A stretch of DNA of 64,000 bases from Aulosira sp. FACHB-615 (GTDB taxonomy: Bacteria > Cyanobacteriota > Cyanobacteriia > Cyanobacteriales > Nostocaceae): the NCBI RefSeq assembly GCF_014698045.1, contig NZ_JACJSE010000007.1:331488-395487 (forward strand), written 5' to 3'. The first letter of the stretch is position 1; each line of letters opens with the position of its first letter. Positions 42,849 through 52,065 of this stretch are shown here, in pieces. A model generated the notes under the pieces. That model saw only the letters and a list, made by a program, of their open reading frames with translations. It did no database searches and was not told where the DNA came from. A program made the position numbers and the translations under genes.

Positions 42849-45233
42849 ATGAACGCTGAAGCAGCATTAGCATGGTTAGAGACCATTATTCCTGCTCAAA
42901 CTGGGGAACGGTTGAGCGAATTGCAGAAAGTTATTCTTCAGCAGGTTTGGTTGGGTAGAAAATATTTAGATATTGCCCATGCTTACGGCTGTACAGAAGG
43001 ACATGTTAAGGATGTTGGCTCACAGTTATGGAAGTTACTGTCTCAGGTGTTGCGACAGAAGATTACTAAAAGTAATTGTCGCGCTACTTTGGAACGAGTT
43101 CTGAGAAAAACTTCTGCAATATCAGGGTTGATTAATGAGTCATTATCACCGCCACAAACTGTCCCCAGATTAGAAGATACTAATTTTATTGGGCGACAAG
43201 ATGCGATCGCTCATTTGAATACTCTGGTAAACCAAGGCGCGAAAATAATTGTCATCCAAGGTGAGGGAGGTTTAGGCAAAACGACTCTCGCCCAGCAATA
43301 TCTACAAACCCTGGGTTTTGACTTGGTTTTAGAATTATTAATGGCGAAGGAAAGCCAAAATATCACTGCTGCGGAACGAGTGGTAGAGGAATGGTTAAAA
43401 CAAGACTTTGGCGAAGAACCAGGGATAGAGTTTGGCGTAACATTAGGACGATTGAAGCGCCAACTGCATAATCGGCGCATTGGAATTTTAATTGATAATT
43501 TAGAACCCGCATTAGATCAGCAGGGAAAGTTAATTGCGCCTCACCACAGCTATGTAGAACTGTTGCGGGTTTTGGCTGATGTGCGGGTGCAGTCTGTTAC
43601 CTTGATTACTAGCCGCGATCGCTTGTGTGAACCAGGGTTGAATGTACATCATTATCGGCTTCCTGGTTTAGATCAAAGCACTTGGCTAAAGTTTTTTAGC
43701 AACCGTGGGTTAACGATTAATCTTTCTACTTTGCAACAAATACATCATACTTACGGCGGTAATGCCAAAGCAATGGGTATTCTGTGCGGTGCAATGCAGG
43801 AGGATTTTGGTGGTGATATGAGTTTATATTGGCAAGCAAATCATGATGATCCTTTAGCCGCCACCGATTTAAAAAATTTAGCCGTTAGTCAAATTAATCG
43901 TCTACAAGCCCTTGATGCTCAAGCTTATCGTTTGCTGTGCCGTTTGGGTTGTTATCGCTACCAAGATATCCCCACGATTCCATCTCCAGGGCTGTTTTGT
44001 TTACTTTGGGATGTTCCTCCGACTGAACATCGTCAAATTATTGCTTCCCTGAGAAATCGCTCGTTAATAGAGTGCAATCAAGGCGAATATTGGTTACACC
44101 CGGTAATTCGCGCCGAAGCGATCGCCCGGTTACGCACTAGTGATGAGTGGGAAATTACAAATCACAAAGCCGCCGAATTTTGGACAGCTAATGTTACACA
44201 AATCGCTACTTTTAAAGATGCTTTACAAGCTTTAGAGGCATACTATCATTACATCGAAATTCATGAATTTGAGTTAGCTGGTAAAATTATTCTCAAAAGT
44301 CGCAATAATCAATGGCAACAGTTTTTACCTTTGGGTAGTACGTTATATCGGATGGGATTAATTCAGCCTATTTTGGCGGCAATTAATCAAGTAATTAACA
44401 ATATTGAATCAGAGAAAAATATTATTGAATTATACAATATTTTGGGTGATTTGTATTGGATAAATGGTAAAATTAATCAAGCGATCGCCTGTCAAGAAAA
44501 AACTATCAATTTAGCCACACAAGCACTAAAATCACTTGTACCGCAGTTAGACAATCAACATCAAGTCTATTATCTGCGAATGTTAGAAGTCGATTCACTG
44601 TTAAGCATTGGTCTTTACAAAATAGACTTATGGGAACTAGAATCCGCCCTCAAGTTATTTCAACAAGTAATTTATCTAGCACAAAATACTGCACATCATC
44701 GCTGGGCAGAAAAAGCCTCTGTATGTTTAGCATTAGTTAATTCCTATTTAGGATTTTGTGATGTAGCTGATGAATTAGCAAATGCAGCTTATGAAAATAT
44801 TGCCAATGAAAAATTACTCAAGACGGGAAGATTTGCTTATTTCATCCAAATTTTAGGACAAACATATCTCAATTTAGGTAATTTATCAAAAGCTCACAAC
44901 ATTTTTCAGCAAGCGTTGACCTTTGCAGAAGCAGGTCATTATATGCAAGTTAAAGCAAAAACATTAAACAGCTTGGCAGAAATTAATCGCCAACAAACAG
45001 ATTATCAATTAGCCCTTGTAAATCATACAGCAGCTATCGAACTCCTAGAGCAAATAGGCGCAAAATGTGACTTAGCAGAAGCTTATTTTCAATTAGGTTT
45101 AACTTATCAACAACTCGCCAAGACTGATATCAGCCAAATGTATTTTCAGCAAGCAATTCAGTTATTTACAGAAATCCAAGCGCCAAAGCAAGTTGAGAAG
45201 ATATATAAAGGTTGGTCTGTTGAGAATAGATAA
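42849..45233 (+). CDS. STAND NTPase: N-terminal HTH-like domain, NB-ARC ATPase, TPR repeats
   Basis: 794 residues. Residues 1-95 (AALAWLETIIPAQTGERLSE, then QKVILQQVWLGRKYLDIA and a sigma-like HTH) match the N-terminal domain found in cyanobacterial conflict-type ATPases. The NB-ARC core at 112-430 has Walker A QGEGGLGKTTLA (137-148), Walker B IGILIDNLEP (211-220) and the sensor LITSRDRL. The C-terminal 300 residues form TPR-like helices (AEINRQQTDYQLALVNH, AYFQLGLTYQQL). STAND proteins switch on ligand binding and oligomerise; many act in defence or development. No effector domain such as a nuclease or TIR is visible, so the helix-turn-helix may be the output. It stands alone behind the broken Rpn gene. 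Confidence 0.88.
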   Translation: MNAEAALAWLETIIPAQTGERLSELQKVILQQVWLGRKYLDIAHAYGCTEGHVKDVGSQLWKLLSQVLRQKITKSNCRATLERVLRKTSAISGLINESLSPPQTVPRLEDTNFIGRQDAIAHLNTLVNQGAKIIVIQGEGGLGKTTLAQQYLQTLGFDLVLELLMAKESQNITAAERVVEEWLKQDFGEEPGIEFGVTLGRLKRQLHNRRIGILIDNLEPALDQQGKLIAPHHSYVELLRVLADVRVQSVTLITSRDRLCEPGLNVHHYRLPGLDQSTWLKFFSNRGLTINLSTLQQIHHTYGGNAKAMGILCGAMQEDFGGDMSLYWQANHDDPLAATDLKNLAVSQINRLQALDAQAYRLLCRLGCYRYQDIPTIPSPGLFCLLWDVPPTEHRQIIASLRNRSLIECNQGEYWLHPVIRAEAIARLRTSDEWEITNHKAAEFWTANVTQIATFKDALQALEAYYHYIEIHEFELAGKIILKSRNNQWQQFLPLGSTLYRMGLIQPILAAINQVINNIESEKNIIELYNILGDLYWINGKINQAIACQEKTINLATQALKSLVPQLDNQHQVYYLRMLEVDSLLSIGLYKIDLWELESALKLFQQVIYLAQNTAHHRWAEKASVCLALVNSYLGFCDVADELANAAYENIANEKLLKTGRFAYFIQILGQTYLNLGNLSKAHNIFQQALTFAEAGHYMQVKAKTLNSLAEINRQQTDYQLALVNHTAAIELLEQIGAKCDLAEAYFQLGLTYQQLAKTDISQMYFQQAIQLFTEIQAPKQVEKIYKGWSVENR

Positions 45234-45309
45234 AGATGACAAGGAAGACAAGGAGGACAAGGGAGATATAGCAATCCTATCTGAGTTGTAAAAAAGTATT
45301 CTTTTTAAC

Positions 45310-45366
45310 GAACCGCAAAGGGCGCATAGACGCGATAGCGGCTTCCCGCAGGGTAGGACACAAAGA
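45310..45366. repeat. dispersed repeat with nested small insert
   Basis: The start GAACCGCAAAGGGCGCA and the end AGGACACAAAG correspond to the short repeat at 87-115. Between them 28 bases (45327-45354, with GCGGCTTCCCGCAGGG) are extra. The insert has a small GCGG/CCGC stem and resembles sequences scattered in Nostocales genomes. Confidence 0.5.
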
Positions 45367-45451
45367 AAGAGATTTCACAAATGATTTAGGATTGCTCTAG
45401 AAGTTTGGATAATTTATTGTTTGGAATACCCTAAACATGAAATATAAAAAA

Positions 45452-45479
45452 GCATGGTATTAATTAACTAATACCATGC
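45452..45479 (-). terminator. Rho-independent terminator of acsF
   Basis: The stem GCATGGTATTA / TAATACCATGC with a 6-base loop is followed on the minus strand by TTTTTTATATTT. It lies 21 bases behind the acsF stop. It might also limit read-through from the STAND gene. Confidence 0.82.
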
Positions 45480-45500
45480 TCATAAAATTATCCAGTAAAT

Positions 45501-46577
45501 TTAGCGTGCCATACCATGAGCCGAAGCGGCATCAATTGGCTTCATGAAGTACAACTTCAAGAACTGCCAACCATTGGAGACGTATAATGGCAACTTCTGG
45601 AAGAATTGTAAGAATTTAGGTGTTTTGGAGTTAGCGATCGCGCTCAGTTTTTGGTTATTCTGAACACATAAATCTAGGCGATCGTAAAACTCTGGATTTT
45701 CCACATCCAACATTACCGGGAAGACTCTACCTGCGGTTTCATTGGTTTTCTTGATGACGTAGATATCATATTCCCGTGCATCTAAACCAATGGAAGCGTA
45801 AAAGTCTTTGCGCTGTAAATCATTGAGATACATTGTCACAAATACAGACAACAAGAAAAACCGACTCCACAGTTTTGCTTTCCAGTCGTTCAGCATTTGT
45901 GGCTGCGCTCTCATAATGGCATCAAAGAAGTCACCATGACGGTTTTCGTCTTGACACCAGTTTTCAAAGAACCGGAAAATTGGATAAATTCTGTCTTCGG
46001 GATGCGATTCTAGATGGCGGTAAATGGTGATATAACGCCAATAACCGATTTTTTCGGAAAGGTAAGTGGCGTAGAAAATGAATTTTGGTTTAAAGAAGGT
46101 ATAATTGCGGCTCTTTGTCAAAAACCCTAAGTCAAGAGACAAATTAAAGTCTGACATCGCTTTGTTCAAAAAGCCAGCGTGACGTGCTTCATCCCGTGAC
46201 ATCAGGTTGAAACACTCTGCTAGGACGGGGCTTTTATCTTTTAAGCGACGGCCTAATTCTTTGTACAACAAGAAGCCAGAAAACTCTGCTGTACAAGAAC
46301 GCTCTAGAAATTCAATGAACAACTGGCGAGTTTCCCCGTCGATGTGATCCCAGGATTGTTCAAACTCGGCATCCCGAACGAAGTGATGGCGGTTATAGTC
46401 AGCGCGGAACTCTTCTAAGATGGCGATTAACTCATCTTCGTTTACAGAGATGTCCATCCGCGCCATCTCATCAAAATCGGTAGTATAAAACCGTGGTGTT
46501 AATAAGGTTTCTTTTGCCGGGACTTTAATCCCTGGCCGTATTTCTTCAAAGCCTGGTTTTTTGAGGGAATCTACCAT
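45501..46577 (-). CDS. acsF: Mg-protoporphyrin IX monomethyl ester oxidative cyclase
   Basis: A 358-residue membrane-associated diiron enzyme that forms the isocyclic (E) ring of chlorophyll using oxygen. It starts MVDSLKKPGFEEIRPGIKVP and has TLLTPRFYTTDFDEMARMD. The two iron-binding E-x-x-H motifs are SRDEARHAGF and CQDENRHGDFF, and FSGFLLYKELGRRL lies between conserved helices. Cyanobacteria often have two copies for high and low oxygen. Which type this is cannot be told here. The neighbours are unrelated, and a terminator follows at 45452. Confidence 0.96.
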   Translation of the reverse strand: MVDSLKKPGFEEIRPGIKVPAKETLLTPRFYTTDFDEMARMDISVNEDELIAILEEFRADYNRHHFVRDAEFEQSWDHIDGETRQLFIEFLERSCTAEFSGFLLYKELGRRLKDKSPVLAECFNLMSRDEARHAGFLNKAMSDFNLSLDLGFLTKSRNYTFFKPKFIFYATYLSEKIGYWRYITIYRHLESHPEDRIYPIFRFFENWCQDENRHGDFFDAIMRAQPQMLNDWKAKLWSRFFLLSVFVTMYLNDLQRKDFYASIGLDAREYDIYVIKKTNETAGRVFPVMLDVENPEFYDRLDLCVQNNQKLSAIANSKTPKFLQFFQKLPLYVSNGWQFLKLYFMKPIDAASAHGMAR

Positions 46578-46960
46578 GTCTTGATTGCCACGAGTGTCTT
46601 TATTATCTTGATTACGCCCTTCGGGTTTCGCAGTTTAGATTGCTTAACCTGAAAGTCAATGGTAATACTTTCCTTGGGCGCAGCAAAGGACAATAATTAA
46701 TTTGTATAAAATTCAGTCTACCAAGGTGTAGAGAGAAACTGGTATGTGAAACGTTAAGAGTTGCAACAATACTTCAACCTTTTACCCAGGTCTGAGGCAA
46801 GACAATGAAAAATTCAGGCTGATGCACGACCCAGTTCGCCAATAACTACAAATGCGCCGTCCACCATTGGGTAGGCGTAGCCCGTCGAAGACATCGCAGA
46901 TTCTCAATCCGTCGAAAGTGCATTGGTCGGCTTCGTGGTACATTCCAAAGCCAGTTATAG
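46578..46960. other. intergenic region upstream of acsF
   Basis: It holds the acsF promoter and, from about 46780, a mosaic of short repeat-like pieces (GGCGTAGCCCGTCGAAGAC near 46873). No gene was accepted. A minus-strand ORF across 46782-47093 is discussed among the rejected items. Confidence 0.45.
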
Positions 46961-47188
46961 TGTTTCTCATCACCTGAAAGTATTGTTCAGTCTTTTCCGT
47001 TGCTAACACTTGAACAAGTTTATGGAGCGATCGCGTTTTATCTAGCGAATCGCGCTGAAATCGATGCTTACTTAGCAGCAGAAGAAGCAGCATTTGATTT
47101 TATGCCTCAACCTCTTCAAGCCAGTGATCCTGATTTGTATAACAAACTCATAGCGGCTAAAGTAGTAAGACAGCAGGTAGAGCCGTGA
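46961..47188 (+). pseudogene. DUF433 antitoxin, 5'-truncated
   Basis: The frame is closed by a TAG at 46958-46960. It then reads SPESIVQSFPLLTLEQVYGA, followed by IAFYLANRAEIDAYL and a poorly matching tail. The SPE-IV-x-x-FP-x-LT-x-EQVYGAIAFY pattern is the C-terminal helix-turn-helix of DUF433 antitoxins. The first 40-50 residues are missing. A TTG or other start could give a 62-residue peptide. It overlaps the next gene by 4 bases, as in intact pairs. Confidence 0.75.
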
Positions 47189-47409
47189 TTATTCGCTACC
47201 AAGCCGATGCTGATTTGAACCAAGCAATCGTCACAGGGGTTTTACGAAGAGAACCGACAATTGACTTTCAAACAGCTTTTGCTGCTGGATTAGCAGGAGT
47301 TAAAGATCCAGAAGTATTAGCGATCGCACTCATCATGTCAATTCCTTCTGGTAATCTCGACAAAGCTGTATATCTTGGTAGCATTGACTCAAGCACCCGT
47401 CAGCAATAG
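47185..47409 (+). pseudogene. DUF5615 PIN-like toxin, 3'-truncated
   Basis: MIIRYQADADLNQAIVTGVL, then RREPTIDFQTAFAAGLAGVK and DPEVLAIA match the first half of DUF5615 proteins, the partners of DUF433. After LAIA the expected segment with the second Asp (normally HDRKTMPYH) is absent, and an unrelated tail of about 24 residues follows. The toxin would lack its active site. The join to the Uma2 gene is at the GCGATCGC octamer near 47320, a possible recombination point. Confidence 0.75.
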
Positions 47410-47419
47410 AGCGAGAACG

Positions 47420-48043
47420 ATGTACGTCGCCATCACACAACCACTGACTTTTACAGAGTTTCTTGCCTGGGATGATGGTTCAGGCAGAGAATTTGAGCTA
47501 TGGGATGGAATTCCTGTGCCGTTATCTGAACCAAATGCTAATCATGAAGATTTGATTCAACAACTATGCGCCTATTTAGAAAATCATTGCCAAGAAAATA
47601 ACCTCCCCTATGTATCTCGACAATCTAAACAGGTGCGGCTGAAGACAGCATCAGGAGAAAAAGAAAAAAGCCGCAAAGCTGATATTGTCATTTTTGCAAA
47701 GGAAGAATGGCAACGGATGAAAACTATTTCTAGTTCTGCGGCTGCATATATTCCACCACCAGGAATCATTGAAGTTGTTAGCAACAATTGGAAGGACGAC
47801 TATCTCACAAAACTGGCTGAATATGAAGACTTGGGTGTTTTGGAGTACATAATTATAGACGATGCTGCTTTTGGTGGGATTCGGTTTATTGGTTCGCCTA
47901 AGCAACCGACGATCACAATATATCAATTAGAAGATGGAGAGTATTTACCCCCAAAGATATTTCGAGGACAGCAACAAATTGATTCGTTATTGTTTCCGCA
48001 CATTCCGCTAACGGCTGAACAGATTTTTGCTATGAGTCGCTGA
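47420..48043 (+). CDS. Uma2 family endonuclease-like protein
   Basis: 208 residues from the ATG at 47420 (MYVAITQPLTFTEFLAWDDG). The nuclease-like core is seen in LSEPNANHEDLIQQL, KADIVIFAKEEW, GIIEVVSNNWKDDYLTKLAEYEDLGVLEYIIID and the end LTAEQIFAM. This matches PD-(D/E)XK residues D ... E-V-x-S ... K. The frame is open 15 codons upstream to a TTG inside the toxin remnant. I prefer the ATG. The protein is probably functional, and its role is unknown as for other Uma2 members. Confidence 0.87.
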   Translation: MYVAITQPLTFTEFLAWDDGSGREFELWDGIPVPLSEPNANHEDLIQQLCAYLENHCQENNLPYVSRQSKQVRLKTASGEKEKSRKADIVIFAKEEWQRMKTISSSAAAYIPPPGIIEVVSNNWKDDYLTKLAEYEDLGVLEYIIIDDAAFGGIRFIGSPKQPTITIYQLEDGEYLPPKIFRGQQQIDSLLFPHIPLTAEQIFAMSR

Positions 48044-48056
48044 TTTTAATCAGCAT

Positions 48057-49628
48057 TTACAACAGCAATGGTTCCATTTCATGCTGATACCATTTTTGTT
48101 CCACCCGTTCTGCAACTAAAGGTCGAACAATAAATTTAGGTGGAAAACCATCTTTAACATCAACTCGCACGCAAGAATAAGGTAAGCGTGTTTGCGAACC
48201 ATAACCAGAGCGACCAACATAAAGCAGTGACTCGGCGACTTTGCGAGTGGGACTACCAGGAAGTCCGCTAAAAGTCTCTAGCAATTCTGTTCCTTCAACG
48301 CGCTGGCGGCGGGGACGGCGACCACTACCACCGGAGATAATACAAGGAATATGAGAATCGGCATATCCGGTATCGGTTGTGCGGAGATATTCTAAACAGT
48401 GGGCGTGACCGTTAAATATTAAATCCACTATGGGACGGTTTTGTACTAAGGAACCCAGATTTTCTTTGACTTGTTCTAATACCCAACGCAGACGGTGACG
48501 CACCGCCAAAGTTTGGGCTTGACTCCATTTGGTGGCTTCGGTGACGTAGGGAGGATGGTGAAAAAAGAGAATCCTACCACGAACTTCTGAGGTATGCCAA
48601 GATTCAATGAGTCTGTCACGCAACCATTCTAGTTGTTCAAAATCAATTGTTGCTGACTGCTGAGATGATAGTTGTTTTTCGATGTCAATTTTGACTTCGT
48701 TAATTTGGTCTAATTTGGCACTGAGGTCATCGAGTTGTTCCGCATCGGCTGGGTTATCAGGATTTAGGCGATCGCTCATTGCCAAAATTTGTTCTTCTTC
48801 TCTATCGATTTCCTGGCGGCGTTTTTGCAACTCCTGACGATAAATTTCACCCGCTTGAGTTGTCGGTAAGGGCGATGGCATATTAAAAGTATTAGAATCC
48901 AGGGCGAAAAAATCTATACCACCATACCGAAAACTGTAATAACGATTAGGTACACGGGTAAACTCTCCTGGTATGTAACGCAAACAACGACCAGTGTCGG
49001 TTTTGCCTGTATAATACTGGTCTAAATGGTGATTTAATTCTTCTGGAGTGGCAAAACTCGCTAAATAATCCAGAAAAGCGCGTGCATAGGCATCTCCTTG
49101 ATTAGAACCATGCCAACCAATTTCAAAATCTTTGTAGCGCAGCATTCGCCTTAGTCTGAGTGTGCTACCTGTTAACCAGCGATACACAAAAGGTACATCA
49201 TAATAATCATGGTTGCCGAGAACTGGTAAAAACGGTAGGTTAAAAATCATGCGATCGTAAGCAATATTCTTGGGGTTCTCGCCACCCACTAAAAACTCAC
49301 GATAAGGTTCAATAAAGTTGGCTGGGTAATATTCATGGGAACCCACCACATAAATCACGTCACCAGTATGCAGCACAAAACGGCAATCATCTTGATGAGC
49401 CAGCATTAATTCTGCCACTTCTCGCTGCGGGTGGTGTCCGTAATGAGATTTTGTCCCACTATCCCCAATCACCAAAAATGAAAAGTCGGGAGTATCATCT
49501 TTGCCATCGTCAATTACCATACTAGTCTGATCGATGCCGCGCTGGATTATACTGCTATGTCGCCACCTTACCCTTTCCTTCATTTTTTGGATTTTTACCG
49601 GAATTGCTGGCTCAGAAATCAATCTCAT
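48057..49628 (-). CDS. calcineurin-like metallophosphoesterase
   Basis: 523 residues, cytosolic by sequence. Metal-binding motifs appear in order: FLVIGDSG (D-x-x), VLHTGDVIYVVGSHEYY (GD-x-x-Y), LPVLGNHDYYD (GNHD), RILFFHHPPY (H) and FNGHAHCLEY (GHxH). A coiled-coil insertion at about 270-330 (QKRRQEIDREEEQILAMSDR) and the C-terminal 80 residues are unusual for simple phosphatases. The substrate is unknown. The gene is convergent with the Uma2 gene, with 13 bp between stops. The start is the first Met of the frame; Met16 is an alternative. Confidence 0.88.
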   Translation of the reverse strand: MRLISEPAIPVKIQKMKERVRWRHSSIIQRGIDQTSMVIDDGKDDTPDFSFLVIGDSGTKSHYGHHPQREVAELMLAHQDDCRFVLHTGDVIYVVGSHEYYPANFIEPYREFLVGGENPKNIAYDRMIFNLPFLPVLGNHDYYDVPFVYRWLTGSTLRLRRMLRYKDFEIGWHGSNQGDAYARAFLDYLASFATPEELNHHLDQYYTGKTDTGRCLRYIPGEFTRVPNRYYSFRYGGIDFFALDSNTFNMPSPLPTTQAGEIYRQELQKRRQEIDREEEQILAMSDRLNPDNPADAEQLDDLSAKLDQINEVKIDIEKQLSSQQSATIDFEQLEWLRDRLIESWHTSEVRGRILFFHHPPYVTEATKWSQAQTLAVRHRLRWVLEQVKENLGSLVQNRPIVDLIFNGHAHCLEYLRTTDTGYADSHIPCIISGGSGRRPRRQRVEGTELLETFSGLPGSPTRKVAESLLYVGRSGYGSQTRLPYSCVRVDVKDGFPPKFIVRPLVAERVEQKWYQHEMEPLLL

Positions 49629-49715
49629 ACTTTCATACTTTCCTACCGCATCCCAATTGTAGCGATTTGTTTTAGTAATTCATCGTTGCCAGTGATTCAG
49701 AATAATTCACGCCGT

Positions 49716-49881
49716 GTGCGACTTTCTCTCAAACCTAACCCCCAACCCCTTCCCTACCAGGGAAGGGGAGCAAGATTCAAAGCCTCTCTCCGCTTCGGGG
49801 AGCCAGCGCGTTGCGGAGGTTCCCTCCGTTGTAGCGACTGGCGTGAGAGGTTTGGAGAGGGGTTTCAAGAATAAGTCGCAC
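49716..49881. repeat. MITE-like element with GTGCGACTT termini
   Basis: Terminal inverted repeats GTGCGACTT and AAGTCGCAC enclose 148 bases that contain a CCCTTCCC/GGGAAGGG stem and the 41-bp hairpin at 49802-49842. No coding capacity was found. Confidence 0.65.
49802..49842. repeat. 41-bp hairpin repeat (inverted copy of 19993-20033)
   Basis: It starts GCCAGCGCGTTGCGGAGG and ends CCTCCGTTGTAGCGACTGGC. It is nested in the GTGCGACTT element, so one repeat type has inserted into another or been captured by it. Confidence 0.6.
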
Positions 49882-50742
49882 ATCGCGTTAATTCAAGATT
49901 ATGAATGAAACCGAGATGCTAATTTTTCTGGAACTATTCATAGCAGTCTGTTTGGGGTAAATGAGCCACAAGCGTCAAAGCCAAAAGTGTCTAAAAGCAT
50001 TACAGCATTGCGTGAATATGCAACCGATTGTAAGAATTTTATGCAATAAATAAACAAGTTTTATCTGGGGAATTGATGAAGCTGCTTGATAGCGTTTTTA
50101 TTCCTACCTTTAATTGGAAAAAGTATACTTTTTAGTTGGATTTTAGCTGCTTGATTGGTGAGATAATGGCAAAGTAAATTTGGAGCTAAGTGCCATCTAG
50201 TTACCGATTTTCTTGATAGCTATTCTCATTAGACTGAAAATTTTGGCGCTGTTGTATTCTCCTAGAAGTCTCTCTAGTAGTTAATCTCCAGTTTTATCTC
50301 CAGAATATTTACCGAAATTATGGCCATTCTCAGTGCTGAATCCTCAGTACAGAATTCTGCTCTGGTGATATCTTTAATTGCAGTAAATGTAAATAAATTA
50401 AACGGTCAACTTAACAAAAATTTAGGATGAAGACTTTACATATTTGTTACTAATCTTGAGCATAAAAATATGTACAAGCAAGTTTCAACTAGATTATAGT
50501 AGTTTTACGTAAAAACCAACCATAACAACTAGCTAAATAATATTAACCTTTCACAAATGTAGTGAATTACCGATGAAATCGTAATAGGATATACTGACTT
50601 ACTTTATTGCACCAAATTAGAAGTTTCACAGATCACCCTGAAAATTGTCAACAAGAATAGATGAAATTTTGCATAAATATGCGAAATGCAACTGATCTGT
50701 GTTGTATGAACATACCGTAAAGCCCAAGAGAAGGGATTGATT
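49882..50742. other. 860-bp intergenic region
   Basis: No ORF accepted. The sequence is A/T-rich without recognised repeats. AAGGGA at 50731-50736 is the likely ribosome binding site for the next gene. A small RNA could be encoded here, but I see no terminator to support it. Confidence 0.4.
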
Positions 50743-51705
50743 ATGAAACCGTTTTTCCTGATAAGATGCGTCTGTGTTACCTTAATCCTTGGCTCTCTGT
50801 TACCTGTGAGCTTCGATAAAGTAGTAGCCGCACCTGATAACATTGCTCAGGCTCCGTCAAACTACAACAAATATATGCAGTTGGGTTACAGTGCGACTCG
50901 TCAGCGCAATTACTCAGCCGCTTTAAATTATTTTAAACAAGCACTCCAGGAAATACCAGGCGATCGCTACGCTACCACAGCAGTGAATAATGTCCAAATT
51001 TATATAGCCCGCGATCGCCGCAATGGCAACAGCAAGCGACCAACTTATGTTACCTACATTCCCCGAAACTTGGGCAAACCATCGCGGCAAATTCAGGGAG
51101 GAACTCGCAGTGGCCAACGTTTGAGTGAAAGCGGCGAAGCTTGTATTCCAGGAAAAAAACGCTTAATAGCACTCACACCTACTCTGGATGTGATGCAAAG
51201 AACCACATCTGCTTACCCAACATTTTTATTTTATGTACCGCAAACATCTGCACCAGTTATGGAACTAGTATTGTCAGATGAAGAAGATAATGTTGTGTAT
51301 CAACAAACCTTGCCAACACCAGGCAAAGCTGGTATTGTCAGCCTGAGTTTGCCTGAAAAACCTGATGTTCCAAGTTTAAAAGTTGGTAAAACTTATCACT
51401 GGGATTTTTCCGTGATTTGCGATCGCAGCGATCGGCAGCAAGATTATGTAGTTTCTGGCTCAATTGAACGTATTACTCCTGATGCTGCCCTGATATCGGA
51501 AATCAAGAAAGTCACACCAGAAGAACAAGCGGCCATGTATGCCCTGTCAGGATTTTGGGAAGATTCTTTAGCAATTCTGAGTGAATTGCGTAAATCTAGT
51601 CCTGATGACCTGACAATTAAAAATGATTGGGAAGATTTGTTACGTTCTGGAGGCTTAGAGGAAATTACTCAAGAACCTCTAGTACCTTGCTGCACAATCA
51701 ATTAG
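50743..51705 (+). CDS. DUF928 protein with signal peptide and TPR-like repeats
   Basis: 320 residues. The signal peptide FFLIRCVCVTLILGSLLPVS is followed by a TPR-like helix pair (KYMQLGYSATRQRNYSAALNYFKQALQ). The DUF928 domain then shows IPGKKRLIALTPTLD, TSAYPTFLFYVPQTS, GKTYHWDFSVICD and ITPDAALISEIKKVTPEEQAAMYALSGFWEDSLAIL. DUF928 proteins are common periplasmic proteins of cyanobacteria of unknown function, often beside CHASE2 proteins. A CHASE2 kinase lies 8 kb away. I chose the ATG at 50743 over the TTG at 50737 because the Shine-Dalgarno sequence sits 6 bases before the ATG. Confidence 0.9.
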   Translation: MKPFFLIRCVCVTLILGSLLPVSFDKVVAAPDNIAQAPSNYNKYMQLGYSATRQRNYSAALNYFKQALQEIPGDRYATTAVNNVQIYIARDRRNGNSKRPTYVTYIPRNLGKPSRQIQGGTRSGQRLSESGEACIPGKKRLIALTPTLDVMQRTTSAYPTFLFYVPQTSAPVMELVLSDEEDNVVYQQTLPTPGKAGIVSLSLPEKPDVPSLKVGKTYHWDFSVICDRSDRQQDYVVSGSIERITPDAALISEIKKVTPEEQAAMYALSGFWEDSLAILSELRKSSPDDLTIKNDWEDLLRSGGLEEITQEPLVPCCTIN

Positions 51706-52065
51706 TCAGCTTAACTGATCACCCCTAGCAACAAACTTTACGGTGGTGAAACAATGATTAAGGAAAACTTTTAATTTCTGACACACAAAACCCTATAACA
51801 TCATACGTACGTATATTAGGAGTCGTCATAGTAAATAAACTTCACCAAGCAGCACTGTCATCAATTTGTATAATTACTACACTGTGAATCAAATTACCAG
51901 CAATCAAATATCAAGTTGCTTGGGCAGCTAATTTTGTTGTGTGCCAATGTGAGCATACAAGCTATTAGTAGCTGAAGGTTTTTCTATGAAATTGTACTTC
52001 TTAGGCTAGGGAATTTTATCCACTATTACTGAGTAAAAATCTAACTTTATAGCAATTGCAAACTA
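51706..52065. other. intergenic region before the polyferredoxin gene
   Basis: A/T-rich, no ORF. The promoter for the redox genes should lie here. No ribosome binding site stands out before the ATG at 52066. Confidence 0.4.

Noticed and set aside
46782..47093. 103-codon minus-strand ORF
   Set aside because: It covers repeat-like pieces and is antisense to the DUF433 remnant; composition is not protein-like.
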